Below are positions 9,460 through 18,615 of a stretch of 64,000 nucleotides of DNA, piece by piece; within the stretch, counting starts at the first letter, position 1; the number at the start of each line of letters is the position of its first letter. The DNA is taken from assembly GCA_028285495.1 (NCBI GenBank), contig JANQPB010000027.1, positions 62,001 to 126,000 of the forward strand. The letters run 5' to 3'. Below the pieces are notes generated by a model, which was not told the origin of the DNA, did no database searches, and saw nothing but the letters and a program-made list of their open reading frames with translations. Origin of the DNA: Acidimicrobiales bacterium (GTDB lineage Bacteria; Actinomycetota; Acidimicrobiia; Acidimicrobiales; SZUA-35). Position numbers and translations under genes: made by a program.

Positions 9460-9888
9460 ATGACGTCGCTCGCCCCCCAGGACCACGAGGACATCCGTCA
9501 GCTGCTGGCCCGCTACAACGTCGCCATCGATCTCGGCCACATCGCCAACTGGGTCGACTGCTTCACCGCCGACGGCGTGTTCGAGTGCCTCGGCCTCCCG
9601 GACGGCTCCCCGCTCGGAGGGCGTCACGCCGGCGCCGATGCGCTCCGGGCCTACGCCGAGACCCACTTCTCGATCCACAAGGGGCGGGCCAGGCACTGGA
9701 ACTGGAACCTGCTGGTCGACGGGGTCGGCGACGACCGGGCGACGATGACGTCGTACCTCAACGCCCACACGGCCGGCCAGGGCGACAGCGCCGTACTGCG
9801 GGCAACGGGGATCTACCGCGACGAGCTGGCCAGGACCGCCGCCGGGTGGCGCTTCGCCAGCCGCCAGGTCGCGATCGACCCGGCCTGA
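9460..9888 (+). CDS. NTF2/SnoaL-like domain protein
   Basis: 142-aa SnoaL_4-type protein. It shows the fold's order: N-terminal helix (EDIRQLLARYNVAIDLG), WVDCFTADGVFECLG, GGRHAGADALRAYAE, then beta strands ending GWRFASRQVAIDPA. Members are isomerase, dehydratase or hydroxylase small domains acting on aromatic or polyketide-like substrates; no substrate can be named. ATG 9460 was chosen over ATG 9394 because a CAGACT box (9448-9453) lies 6 nt upstream and the domain begins right after; the longer form would overlap the preceding stop. Confidence 0.7.
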   Translation: MTSLAPQDHEDIRQLLARYNVAIDLGHIANWVDCFTADGVFECLGLPDGSPLGGRHAGADALRAYAETHFSIHKGRARHWNWNLLVDGVGDDRATMTSYLNAHTAGQGDSAVLRATGIYRDELARTAAGWRFASRQVAIDPA

Positions 9889-9959
9889 GCGGCGGCCGCC
9901 GACATCGACGCCGGACGCCGGGGCGCGGACCGATCGGCCGACCGGTCGACCCGGCCAGG

Positions 9960-9965
9960 TACCGT
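9960..9965 (+). promoter_or_regulatory. -10 box TACCGT, leaderless start of ppc
   Basis: TACCGT ends 7 nt before GTG 9973. A GACCGGTCGACCCGG string just upstream (9940-9954) recurs at 18572-18586 before the crotonase gene. Confidence 0.45.
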
Positions 9966-9972
9966 CGGTCGG

Positions 9973-12744
9973 GTGAGCGCTGACGACCGCCCGAACGGCA
10001 ACTCCGACCACCTCGACCAGCTCGACCACGATCTCCGCAACGACATCCGGCGCCTCGGCCACCAGCTCGGTGAGGCGCTGGTCCGCCAGCAGGGCCCCGA
10101 GCTGCTGGAGCGGGTCGAGCAGGTCCGGGTGCTGGCCCGGAGTCTGCGCCGGGACGGCGACGCCTCCTCGACCGAGCTGGCCGACCTGCTCGACGACGTC
10201 GACGTGCACGACGCCATCCGGCTCGTCCGGGCCTTCACGGTCTACTTCCACCTGGCCAACACGGCCGAGCAGGTCCATCGGGTCGACGACCTGCGGGACA
10301 ACGCGGTGTCGAGCAACAACCGGTTCGCCGAGACGGTGGCCAAGCTGCAGGCGGCCGGCGTGTCCGACGCCGAGATCGTGGCCACGGTCCGCGACGCCGA
10401 CCTCCGCCCGGTCTTCACCGCCCACCCGACCGAGGCCTCCCGCCGCTCGATCCTCGACAAGCTGGCCGAGATCGCATCGCTGGTCGAGGGCCGGACGAAG
10501 GCCGAGGGCAATCGGGCCCGCCGGGCCCGCATCGACCGCCGGGTCGACGAGCTGATCGACGCCATCTGGCAGACCGACGAGCTGCGGCGGGAGCGGCCGG
10601 ACCCGGTCGACGAGGCCCGCTCGATCCTGTACTACCTGACGCAGATGGTGCGCGAGGGTCTGCCCGAGCTGTTCGACGACCTCGACGCATCGCTGCACAC
10701 GATCGGAGGCTCGCTCGCCACCGAGCGGGTGCCGATCCGGTTCGGGAGCTGGGTCGGTGGCGACCGCGACGGCAACCCGAACGTCACGCCCGAGACCACC
10801 GTCGAGGTGCTGGCTCTGCAGCGGAGCCGAGCCCTGCGGATCCTGATCACCGAGATCGAGGAGCTCTCCAGCGAGCTGTCGGTCGGCGACGCCGTCGCCG
10901 GGATCTCGGACGAGCTCGAGGCCCAACTGGCGGACGACCGGGAGCGCTTCCCTGGGGTGGCCAGCCGGTTCAGCGCCCTGAGCGCCGGCGAGCCCTACCG
11001 GCAACGACTCGGGGTGATCCACGACCGGCTCCAGCACACGGCCAGGGTCCCGCCCGGTCCCCGGGCCTACGCCAACCCGCAGGCACTCCAGGTCGATCTG
11101 GCCTGCATGGCCCGCTCGCTCGAGGCCAACGGCGGTTCGCTCATGGCCGGGGGCCGGCTGGCCCGGGTCCGCCGCCTCGTCTCGCTGATCGGCTTCCGTC
11201 TGGCCACCCTCGACGTGCGTCAGCACGCCGTCCGCCACCACGAGTCGTTGGCGATGCTGTTCGAGGCGATCGGCACCGACTACGCCACCCTCGACCGGGA
11301 GGCCAGGACCAAGCTCCTGACCGAGGAGCTGGCCAGCCGTCGACCCCTCGGCCCGCCGGTCGGAGGCAACGGAGGCCACGACGCCCCGCCGGCCCTCGCG
11401 CTGATGCAGACCCTCCGCCAGGAGCTGGACCGGGCCGGCGAGGAGGTCGTCGAGAGCTACATCGTGTCGATGACCCAGGGCGTCGACGACATCCTCGCCC
11501 CGGCCGTGCTGGCCCGCGACGTCGGCCTGGTCGACCTGCCCGCCGACGTGGCCCGCATCGGGTTCGTGCCCCTGTTCGAGACGATCGGCGACCTGCGAGC
11601 CATCGGCGCCGTGCTCCGGGAGCTGCTGGCCAACCCGCCCTACCGGCGACTGGTGGAGCTGCGGGGCGACGTGCAGGAGGTGATGGTCGGCTACTCCGAC
11701 TCCAACAAGGACGGCGGCATCACCACCTCACAGTGGGAGATCCACAAGGCCCTTCGCCAGATCGCCGAGGTGTCGGCCGAGACCGGCATCCGCATCGTCG
11801 TGTTCCACGGCCGGGGTGGCTCGGTCGGCCGCGGTGGCGGCCCGACCAACGCCGCCATCCTCTCCCAGCCTCCCGGCGCGGTCGTCGGCGGGGTCAAGAT
11901 CACCGAGCAGGGCGAGGTGATCGCCGACAAGTACGGCCTGCCCGACATCGCCAGGCGCAACCTCGATCTCGCGCTGTCGGCGGTGGTCGAGGCCACCCTG
12001 CTGCACCGGCGGAGCCGCAACGACCCGGCGACGCTGGCCCGCTGGAACGACGTCATGGAGCTGATGTCGGACGCCGCCTTCACCGCCTATCGGGCGTTCA
12101 TCGAGGCCCCCGGGCTCGTGTCGTACTTCCAGACGTCGACGCCGGTCGAGGAGCTGGCGGCGATGAACATCGGCTCCCGCCCCGCCCGCCGCACCACGCA
12201 GGGAGGTGGCGATGGCTCGATCGACGACCTGAGGGCCATCCCGTGGGTGTTCGGGTGGACCCAGTCACGCCAGATCATCCCCGGGTGGTTCGGCGTCGGC
12301 ACCGCCCTGGCCGCAGCCCGGGAGGCCGGCCACGGCGACGAGCTGGAGCTGATGCTGCGCGACTGGCAGTTCTTCGGGACCTTCATCTCCAACGTCGAGA
12401 TGACGCTGACCAAGACCGACCTGGCCCTGGCCCGCCACTACGTCGACCGCCTCGTCGACACCTCGCTCCACCACTTCTTCGACCGGGTGGTGGCCGAGCA
12501 CGACCTGACGGTGGCGGAGCTGACCCGGTTGAAGGGCGGTGGGCTGATGGACGATCTGCCGATCATCAAGCGGACGTTGGCCGTCCGCGACGTCTACCTC
12601 GACCCGATCAACGTCCTGCAGGTCGAGCTGCTGGCCCGGACCCGGGCGGCGACCGCCGCCGGCGACGAGGTCGACCGGCGGCTTCGGCGAGCCCTGCTGC
12701 TCACCGTCAACGGCGTCGCCGCCGGCCTCCGCAACACCGGCTGA
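9973..12744 (+). CDS. ppc: Phosphoenolpyruvate carboxylase
   Basis: 923-aa PEP carboxylase, normal bacterial length. It converts PEP and bicarbonate to oxaloacetate, an anaplerotic reaction feeding the TCA cycle, in which malate dehydrogenase and succinate dehydrogenase genes also occur in this window. Diagnostic motifs: TAHPTEASRRS with the catalytic His near residue 150, SWVGGDRDGNPNV near 260, VMVGYSDSNKDGG near 570, FHGRGGSVGRGGGP near 611-624, and a C-terminal ending with Gly (RNTG) as usual. The start GTG is supported by a TACCGT box 7 nt upstream. It is monocistronic, convergent with the CoA-transferase gene across a 75-nt gap. Confidence 0.97.
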   Translation: MSADDRPNGNSDHLDQLDHDLRNDIRRLGHQLGEALVRQQGPELLERVEQVRVLARSLRRDGDASSTELADLLDDVDVHDAIRLVRAFTVYFHLANTAEQVHRVDDLRDNAVSSNNRFAETVAKLQAAGVSDAEIVATVRDADLRPVFTAHPTEASRRSILDKLAEIASLVEGRTKAEGNRARRARIDRRVDELIDAIWQTDELRRERPDPVDEARSILYYLTQMVREGLPELFDDLDASLHTIGGSLATERVPIRFGSWVGGDRDGNPNVTPETTVEVLALQRSRALRILITEIEELSSELSVGDAVAGISDELEAQLADDRERFPGVASRFSALSAGEPYRQRLGVIHDRLQHTARVPPGPRAYANPQALQVDLACMARSLEANGGSLMAGGRLARVRRLVSLIGFRLATLDVRQHAVRHHESLAMLFEAIGTDYATLDREARTKLLTEELASRRPLGPPVGGNGGHDAPPALALMQTLRQELDRAGEEVVESYIVSMTQGVDDILAPAVLARDVGLVDLPADVARIGFVPLFETIGDLRAIGAVLRELLANPPYRRLVELRGDVQEVMVGYSDSNKDGGITTSQWEIHKALRQIAEVSAETGIRIVVFHGRGGSVGRGGGPTNAAILSQPPGAVVGGVKITEQGEVIADKYGLPDIARRNLDLALSAVVEATLLHRRSRNDPATLARWNDVMELMSDAAFTAYRAFIEAPGLVSYFQTSTPVEELAAMNIGSRPARRTTQGGGDGSIDDLRAIPWVFGWTQSRQIIPGWFGVGTALAAAREAGHGDELELMLRDWQFFGTFISNVEMTLTKTDLALARHYVDRLVDTSLHHFFDRVVAEHDLTVAELTRLKGGGLMDDLPIIKRTLAVRDVYLDPINVLQVELLARTRAATAAGDEVDRRLRRALLLTVNGVAAGLRNTG

Positions 12745-12819
12745 CGTGTTGGCCGCGGGGCGGCTCACCCCGAGCTCGCCTCCGGCGAAACGTCGACCGT
12801 CCCACGCTCGGCGCGTGAC

Positions 12820-15237
12820 CTACTCCAGGCAGCCGCTGGCGGCGATCTCGGCCACCTCGTCGACGTCGTAGCCGAGCAGGTCGGTCAGCACCTCGAAGGT
12901 GTGCTCGCCCAGGCCGGGGGCGGCCGTCCGTGGACCGTGGTCGTAGCCCTCGATGCGGTACTGGTGGCCGGCGTAGGGAACGGTCCCGACCTCGCTGTGC
13001 TCCAGCCGGTGGTAGAAGTCGCGGTGCTCGTACTGGGGGTCGGCCAGCAGGTCGCTGCTGCGCTGCACCCGGCCGACGGCGATCCCGGCCGCCCGCAGCG
13101 TCGCCTCGACCTCCTCCTCGGTCCGCTCCGAGGTCCAGGCCGAGATCCCGGTGTCGATCGCATCGTGCCTGGTCAGCCGGCCGTCGACCGAGTCGAGCAC
13201 GGCCCCCCTGGCCCAGCCCGGGTCGCCGAGGGCGGCCCGGAACCGTGACCACGCCTCGTCGTCGACCACCGAGATCGCCACCCAGCAGTCGTCGCCGGCG
13301 CAGGGGTAGACCCCCTGCGGGGCCAGGCCCCTGGCGCGGTTGCCCCGCCGGGCCGGCGTGACCCCCTCCAGCTGATGGCCGAGCAGTTCGGGGGCCAGGA
13401 ACTGGAGGGCGCACTCCAGCTGGGCCGCCTCGATGTGGCCGGCCTCGCCGGTCCGCCGGCGCCGGTCGACGGCGGACAGGAGGGCCGCGGTCAGGAACCG
13501 GGGGGCAACCGTGTCGGTGTAGGCCAGCCAGGGCCCGTCCGGCGGGAGGTCGGGCCACCCGACCAGGTCGAAGAACCCGGCGATGGCGGCGGCGTGGTAG
13601 CCATAGCCGGCCATCGTCGAGAACGGTCCGCCGCCGCCGAGGAGCGACGTGGTCACGGTGATGGCGTTCGGGTTGATGGCGGCGATGTCGTCCGGCCCGA
13701 GGCCGAGGCGGGCCATCGAGCCGGGGGTGAAGCTGTCGATGACCACGTCGGCCCGCTCGATCAGGCGGCGGGCGACGACGACGCCGGTCTCGTTCTTGAG
13801 GTCGACGGCCATGCTGCGCTTCGAGGTGTTGAACGTCCCGTAGAAGTTCGAGCGGTTCGGGCCGGGCTCCGCACCGGCGAACGGCGGTTGCACCCGCAGG
13901 CCGTCGATCCGGTTCTCCGACTCGACGCGGACCACGGTGGCGCCGTGGTCGGCCAGGCACTTGGCGGTGATGGGGCCGACGCCGATCCAGCTGAAGTCGG
14001 CGACGACGAGCCCGTCGAACGGGCGCGCCCCCTCGAAGGCGGACGGTTCGGGCCTGGCGGACGCACCGGCGAAGGCGGGCGGGGCGTCGCCGGGGGCGGC
14101 CGGCCGGCGGGAGACCGCCGGTCGCTCGCCGTCGAGGGTGTAGTAGGCGCCGGGGAGCCGGACGGTCGGTGTGGCCGGGTCGCCGTCGCCGGCGGGGTCG
14201 CCGGTGACCGGCGCCGCCACCGACGACCAGAACCCCCTGGCCTCGAGGTGGTCGAAGGCCAGCAGGTCGGCGACGTCGTTGACCGGGGCGATCGTGACGC
14301 CGAGCGCCTGACCCCGCTCGAGCAGCTCCCGCTTCGAGTAGCGGGCGCACAACCGACCGAGGGCGTCGATCAGCTCGTCGAAGGGAACGCTCGTCTGCTC
14401 CCCGTCGATGACCCGCCTGTCGTAGTCGTCCCAGTCCTCGTCGGCCCACGACGGGTCGACGATGCCATCCTCGATCAGCCACGGATGCAGCAGCGCACCG
14501 TTGCGGCCGCGGGACACCAGGATCACGTGGCCGTCGGCGCAGGCGTGGCGCAGCGGTATCGACAGCGACAGCTCCAGGGTGGCGCCGGTCCGCTCGAAGT
14601 CGAAGCCCTGGATCTCGCTTGCCTCCATGGCGTTGAGCATCGTCCACGTCATCACCGACTGGGCCGACACGTCGACGAACTGGGCCTCGCCGGTCTGGTC
14701 GGCCCTGGCCAGGGCGACGAGGGCCGCGACGACCGATTCGGCGCCGGCGTGGCGCCAGGTCTGCGGGACGGAGTGGTGGACCGGGGCCCGGTCGGGCACG
14801 CCCTGGATCCGGACCGGCCCCCCGAGGGCGGCGACGGTCAGCTCCGTCGCCGGCTGGTCGGCCCGCGGCCCCTCGAGACCGAACGGCGACACGACCACCG
14901 ACACCACGGTCGGGTTGAGCTCGACCAGCCCGGCCCGATCGATCCCGAAGGCGGGCAGGTGACGGGGCGGGCCGGTGTCGAGCACGATGGCGGCCTCGGC
15001 CACCAGGCTTCGCATGGTCGTCCGGTCGGCGGCCGACCCGGGATCGAGCGGGGCCAGCGTCAGGCCCGTCGTGTAGACGGCGTCGGCCAGGTCACGGCCA
15101 TCGGCGATCCATGCATCGGGGTCGGTCCGGCCGGCCGGGGGGACCCGGATCACCTCGGCGCCGAGCTGGGCCAGCAGCCAGGGGCCGAACTGACCCCGGT
15201 GGTCGGTCAGGTCGAGGACCGGAAGCCCGTCCAGCAT
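12820..15237 (-). CDS. Double-length CaiB/BaiF family CoA-transferase
   Basis: 805-aa class III CoA-transferase built of two CaiB-type halves (residues ~1-395 and ~425-805) joined by a Pro/Ala-rich linker. The family moves CoA between carboxylic acids. The second half keeps the features of a working domain: VVADFSWIGVGPITAKCLADHGATVVRVES, RSNFYGTFNTSKRSMAVDL, and Asp575 in YTDTVAPRF at the position of the nucleophilic Asp. The matching place in the first half reads SVPQTWRH, without Asp, so that half is probably structural. The ATG at 15237 follows a TACGTT box by 6 nt on the minus strand. Neighbouring crotonase and acyl-CoA dehydrogenase genes suggest acyl-CoA catabolism; substrate unknown. 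Confidence 0.85.
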   Translation of the reverse strand: MLDGLPVLDLTDHRGQFGPWLLAQLGAEVIRVPPAGRTDPDAWIADGRDLADAVYTTGLTLAPLDPGSAADRTTMRSLVAEAAIVLDTGPPRHLPAFGIDRAGLVELNPTVVSVVVSPFGLEGPRADQPATELTVAALGGPVRIQGVPDRAPVHHSVPQTWRHAGAESVVAALVALARADQTGEAQFVDVSAQSVMTWTMLNAMEASEIQGFDFERTGATLELSLSIPLRHACADGHVILVSRGRNGALLHPWLIEDGIVDPSWADEDWDDYDRRVIDGEQTSVPFDELIDALGRLCARYSKRELLERGQALGVTIAPVNDVADLLAFDHLEARGFWSSVAAPVTGDPAGDGDPATPTVRLPGAYYTLDGERPAVSRRPAAPGDAPPAFAGASARPEPSAFEGARPFDGLVVADFSWIGVGPITAKCLADHGATVVRVESENRIDGLRVQPPFAGAEPGPNRSNFYGTFNTSKRSMAVDLKNETGVVVARRLIERADVVIDSFTPGSMARLGLGPDDIAAINPNAITVTTSLLGGGGPFSTMAGYGYHAAAIAGFFDLVGWPDLPPDGPWLAYTDTVAPRFLTAALLSAVDRRRRTGEAGHIEAAQLECALQFLAPELLGHQLEGVTPARRGNRARGLAPQGVYPCAGDDCWVAISVVDDEAWSRFRAALGDPGWARGAVLDSVDGRLTRHDAIDTGISAWTSERTEEEVEATLRAAGIAVGRVQRSSDLLADPQYEHRDFYHRLEHSEVGTVPYAGHQYRIEGYDHGPRTAAPGLGEHTFEVLTDLLGYDVDEVAEIAASGCLE

Positions 15238-15243
15238 CCGGCA

Positions 15244-15249
15244 AACGTA
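15244..15249 (-). promoter_or_regulatory. -10 box TACGTT, leaderless start of CoA-transferase
   Basis: On the minus strand TACGTT is followed by 6 nt and ATG 15237. Confidence 0.5.
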
Positions 15250-15332
15250 ACAGGCGGCCCCATCCCGAACCATCTGGCCGCCCGGCCAACGAGCGTCTGG
15301 CGGGACCGACGGGAGGCTGGCATGGTGACTCG

Positions 15333-17558
15333 ATGTCCACAACCCTGAGCGGGTCCGAGCCAGACCCCGGCACCGGCCCCAAGACGCTGACCGGCTACTG
15401 CGAGCCGTGGTCGTTGCGGGCCGGGGAGCCGATCCGGCTCATGGCCTCGTCGTCGCGCCCCGGCCCGACCGAGCTGTCGCTCGTCCGGATCCGCTGCGGG
15501 GATCCGACCAGGAGCGGCCCCGGCTTCCTCGAGGAGGAGGTCCCGATCGACCAGCTGTCGCCGGTGGTCGACCTCGACCACCGGCCGCTGCGGCCCGGCT
15601 CGTACGGGACCGTGGGCCTGGCCGGGCTCACGCTCGAGCGTCGGCTGGTCCTCGACCTGTGGCTGTGGCCGACCCGCCCCGGCGACGAGTCGACGGTGGC
15701 CTCGATCGTCGGCGACTCCTTCGTGTTGCAACTGATGCTGGTCGATGGCGTCCTCCGGGCCAGGGCCGGCGGCGCCGATCTCGCCCTTCGCAGTGCGCCG
15801 CTGACCAACCGCCGCTGGTACCGCGTCCAGGTCGAGGTCGACGTGCCGGGACGGACCCTCAGCGGGGTGGTGACCACGGCGCCGTCACCCTCGCCCGGCC
15901 GCGACCTGATCGAGGTCGACGAGGGCTGGGTCCGGGCCGGCGGCGACGCCCTCCCGTCCCCCCTCGACCAGCTCGTCCTGGCCGCGGCGCCGCCGTCGAA
16001 CGACGAGCCGGCCCGGGGATCGTTCGACGGCCGGCTGGCCCGCCCGGCCCTGACCGTGGACGACACCGAGCTGGTGTGGGACCTCGCCCGCGAGCAGGAC
16101 GGGCCGCTCATGGCCGACGTCGGCGGCAGCGAGCGCCACGGGCGCCTGCACCAGCTCCCGGCCCGGGCGGTGACCGGGCCCAGCTGGGACGGGTCGGTCC
16201 AGCGCTGGACCGACGACCCCTCGCAGTGGGACGCCGTGCACTTCCACACCTCCGACCTCTACGACGCCGGCTGGCCGACCACCGCCGAGCTGACCCTGCC
16301 GGGCGACCTGCCAAGCGGCATCTACGCCTTCCGCCTCCGGGCGCCGGCCGTCGACGATCCCGGTGGCGAGGAGGTCGATCGGATCCCGTTCTTCGTCCGT
16401 CCGGCGGCAGGAGGGCGGACCGCGACCGTCGCCCTGCTGGCCTCGACCGCGACCTACCTGGCCTACGCCAACCACCGGATGCTGTTCGAGGGGGCCGACT
16501 TCATCGCCACCCGCAACCGTCTCCGACCCGAGCACGACTACGTCCGGCTCCACCCCGAGGTCGGACCGTCGATGTACGAGCGACACCGCGACGGCAGCGG
16601 CGTGATGTTCAGCTCACGGCGCCGGCCCGTGCTCAACCTCCGGCCCGGCGCCGACGGCTGGAACTTCACCCCCGACACCGACCTCAGCGCGTTCCTCGAC
16701 CACGTCCTCGGCGGCGACACCGACGGGGCCGCCGGGCACGACGTCATCGCCGACGAGGACCTGCATCACGACGGGCTCGCCGCCCTCGCTCCCTATCGGG
16801 TCATCGTGACCTGCACCCACCCCGAGTACTGGTCGACCGCCATGCTCGACGCGCTCGACGCCTGGCAACGGCAGGGCGGACGGCTCCTCTACCTCGGGGG
16901 CAACGGGTTCTACTGGCGGGTGGCGTTCAGCGAGCACTGGCCGGGGGCGATGGAGCTGCGGCGGGCCGAGGACGGCGTCCGCAACTGGGAGACCGGGCCG
17001 GGCGAGAGCTATCACGCCTTCGGCGGCGAGTACGGGGGAATGTGGCGACGGCTGGGTCGAGCACCGAACGAGCTGGTCGGCATCGGCTTCGCGGCCCAGG
17101 GCTTCGAGCGGGCCACCCACTACGACGTGCACCCCGAGGCGTTCGGCGACCGCACGGCGTGGATGTGGGAGGGGGTGGAGCTGGTCGATGATCGCCTCGG
17201 CACCTCGGGGCTCGGCGGCGGCGCCGCCGGCCAGGAGATCGACCGGTACGACACCCACCTCGGCTCGCCGGCCCACGCGGTCGTCGTTGCGTCGGCCACC
17301 GACTTCGGCGACGACATGGTCCGGACCAAGGAGGAGTTCGGCGGCTCGGTCATCTACGAGCGACCGGACCCGATGGTGAGGGCCGACGTGGTGTTCTACG
17401 AGACGCCGGGGGGCGGGGCGGTGTTCTCGGTCGGGTCGATCTCGTGGTTCGGCGCCCTGGCCCGCAACGGCTACGCCAACGACGTGGCCCAGCTCACCGC
17501 CAACGTGGTCAGGCGCTTCGCCGATCCCCGCCCCTTCGAGCCGCCACCGGCGAGCTGA
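15333..17558 (+). CDS. N,N-dimethylformamidase large-subunit-like protein
   Basis: 741-aa homologue of the beta (large) subunit of N,N-dimethylformamidase, which hydrolyses DMF to formate and dimethylamine with a mononuclear iron. The N-terminal ~290 residues include a concanavalin/LamG-like beta domain (RWYRVQVEVDVPGRTLSGVV); the rest is the catalytic DMFase-type domain. Tyr415 (SMYERHRDGSG) and the His496-Pro-Glu498 pair (CTHPEYW) plausibly match the Tyr/His/Glu iron ligands known for that enzyme. No small-subunit gene lies nearby, so the amide hydrolysed may differ from DMF. The start ATG has only a weak CATGGT box (15321-15326) 6 nt upstream. It diverges from the CoA-transferase gene. Confidence 0.8.
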   Translation: MSTTLSGSEPDPGTGPKTLTGYCEPWSLRAGEPIRLMASSSRPGPTELSLVRIRCGDPTRSGPGFLEEEVPIDQLSPVVDLDHRPLRPGSYGTVGLAGLTLERRLVLDLWLWPTRPGDESTVASIVGDSFVLQLMLVDGVLRARAGGADLALRSAPLTNRRWYRVQVEVDVPGRTLSGVVTTAPSPSPGRDLIEVDEGWVRAGGDALPSPLDQLVLAAAPPSNDEPARGSFDGRLARPALTVDDTELVWDLAREQDGPLMADVGGSERHGRLHQLPARAVTGPSWDGSVQRWTDDPSQWDAVHFHTSDLYDAGWPTTAELTLPGDLPSGIYAFRLRAPAVDDPGGEEVDRIPFFVRPAAGGRTATVALLASTATYLAYANHRMLFEGADFIATRNRLRPEHDYVRLHPEVGPSMYERHRDGSGVMFSSRRRPVLNLRPGADGWNFTPDTDLSAFLDHVLGGDTDGAAGHDVIADEDLHHDGLAALAPYRVIVTCTHPEYWSTAMLDALDAWQRQGGRLLYLGGNGFYWRVAFSEHWPGAMELRRAEDGVRNWETGPGESYHAFGGEYGGMWRRLGRAPNELVGIGFAAQGFERATHYDVHPEAFGDRTAWMWEGVELVDDRLGTSGLGGGAAGQEIDRYDTHLGSPAHAVVVASATDFGDDMVRTKEEFGGSVIYERPDPMVRADVVFYETPGGGAVFSVGSISWFGALARNGYANDVAQLTANVVRRFADPRPFEPPPAS

Positions 17559-17591
17559 GCGAGGGCGCCGGGACCGGCCCGGCGATCGGCC

Positions 17592-18485
17592 TCAGCGGAG
17601 GACGTGGTCGATGTAGCGGTCGAGCGGATCGAACCCGAGCTCGTCGTCTCGACCGGCGAGCACGTTCGAGTAGGGATTGAAGTCGATGTAGACCCGCCGT
17701 CCGTCACCGTCGACGAGATACTCCAGACCGGCCACGTCGGCGCCGGCTGCGGTCATCACCGCCCTGGCCTCGCCGACGACGTCGTCCTCGGGAGGGACGA
17801 CATCGATCGCCTCGACCCCGCAGCCGTCGGCCGCGCAGTAGTTGAACATCCCCGCCCTGGTCACCTGATCGGTGGCGTAGAACGGGTCGTGGCCGAGCAT
17901 CTCGATCCGGTGGACGAGGCCGTCGGCCGGCTCGACCACCCGCTGGACCAGCCCGGTCCGGTCGACGCCGAGGTCGATCGCGCCGGCCGCAAGCGCGACC
18001 GCGAGCTCGCCGGCGTCGTCGAACCGGAGGATGCCGGCACCGGACCCGCCGACATTCGGCTTGACCAACAGCGGGTACCCGACCTCGTCGGCGGCCGCCG
18101 GGATGGCCGCGGGCTCGTTGACCGCCACGCCGTCCGGCGCGGCCAGGCCGGCTCGCCGGAACAACTCGACCTGGGCCGCCTTCGAGCCGCCGATGGCCCA
18201 CACCCGGTGACCGTTGACGACCCGTTCGCCTCGGAGCTCGAGTGCGAGCAGGAGGTGTCCGGTCGCCGCCACCACCGATGGCGGGCGTCCGTCCGACGGC
18301 ATGGCGTTGACCCGGTTGAGCCAACGATCGAACGATCGACCACCGGCGAGCGCCCGGGCCGCGGCCCCGGGGTCACCGACGTCGATCGGCACCACCTCGA
18401 CGTCGCGCTCGGCCAGACGGGCGAGCAGCGACCGGGACCACGAGGGGTGCTCGTGCAGGACGGCGACCGGTCTGCGTGAGGCCAT
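17592..18485 (-). CDS. ATP-grasp family ligase (RimK-like)
   Basis: 297-aa ATP-grasp protein. Seen: an N-terminal pre-ATP-grasp domain (VAVLHEHPSWSRSLLARLAERDVEVVPIDV), SKAAQVELFRRAGLAAPDG, the ATP-binding lysine segment YPLLVKPNVGGSGAGI, and the metal-binding end VYIDFNPYSN. It resembles RimK/GshB-type enzymes forming amide or peptide bonds from an acyl phosphate; the acceptor is unknown. ATG 18485 is the start that fits the domain edge. It is convergent with the DMFase-like gene (33-nt gap) and divergent from the crotonase gene. Confidence 0.75.
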   Translation of the reverse strand: MASRRPVAVLHEHPSWSRSLLARLAERDVEVVPIDVGDPGAAARALAGGRSFDRWLNRVNAMPSDGRPPSVVAATGHLLLALELRGERVVNGHRVWAIGGSKAAQVELFRRAGLAAPDGVAVNEPAAIPAAADEVGYPLLVKPNVGGSGAGILRFDDAGELAVALAAGAIDLGVDRTGLVQRVVEPADGLVHRIEMLGHDPFYATDQVTRAGMFNYCAADGCGVEAIDVVPPEDDVVGEARAVMTAAGADVAGLEYLVDGDGRRVYIDFNPYSNVLAGRDDELGFDPLDRYIDHVLR

Positions 18486-18601
18486 GCCCGATGCTGGCAC
18501 GACGGTGGCATCGAGCGGCAACCGGCCACGGGGCGACGTTCCCGGCCCCTCGGGCCCGGCCGCCGGCATCGGACCGGTCGACCCGGTCGGCCGGCGTTCG
18601 C

Positions 18602-18607
18602 TACGCT
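18602..18607 (+). promoter_or_regulatory. -10 box TACGCT, leaderless start of crotonase
   Basis: TACGCT ends 8 nt before ATG 18616; a slightly longer spacing than the other sites. Confidence 0.4.
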
Positions 18608-18615
18608 CGGCGGCC

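Noticed and set aside
13375..15348. Plus-strand open frame of 657 codons opposite the CoA-transferase
   Set aside because: Low-complexity Gly/Arg/Val/Asp translation; the minus-strand frame carries the CaiB motifs.
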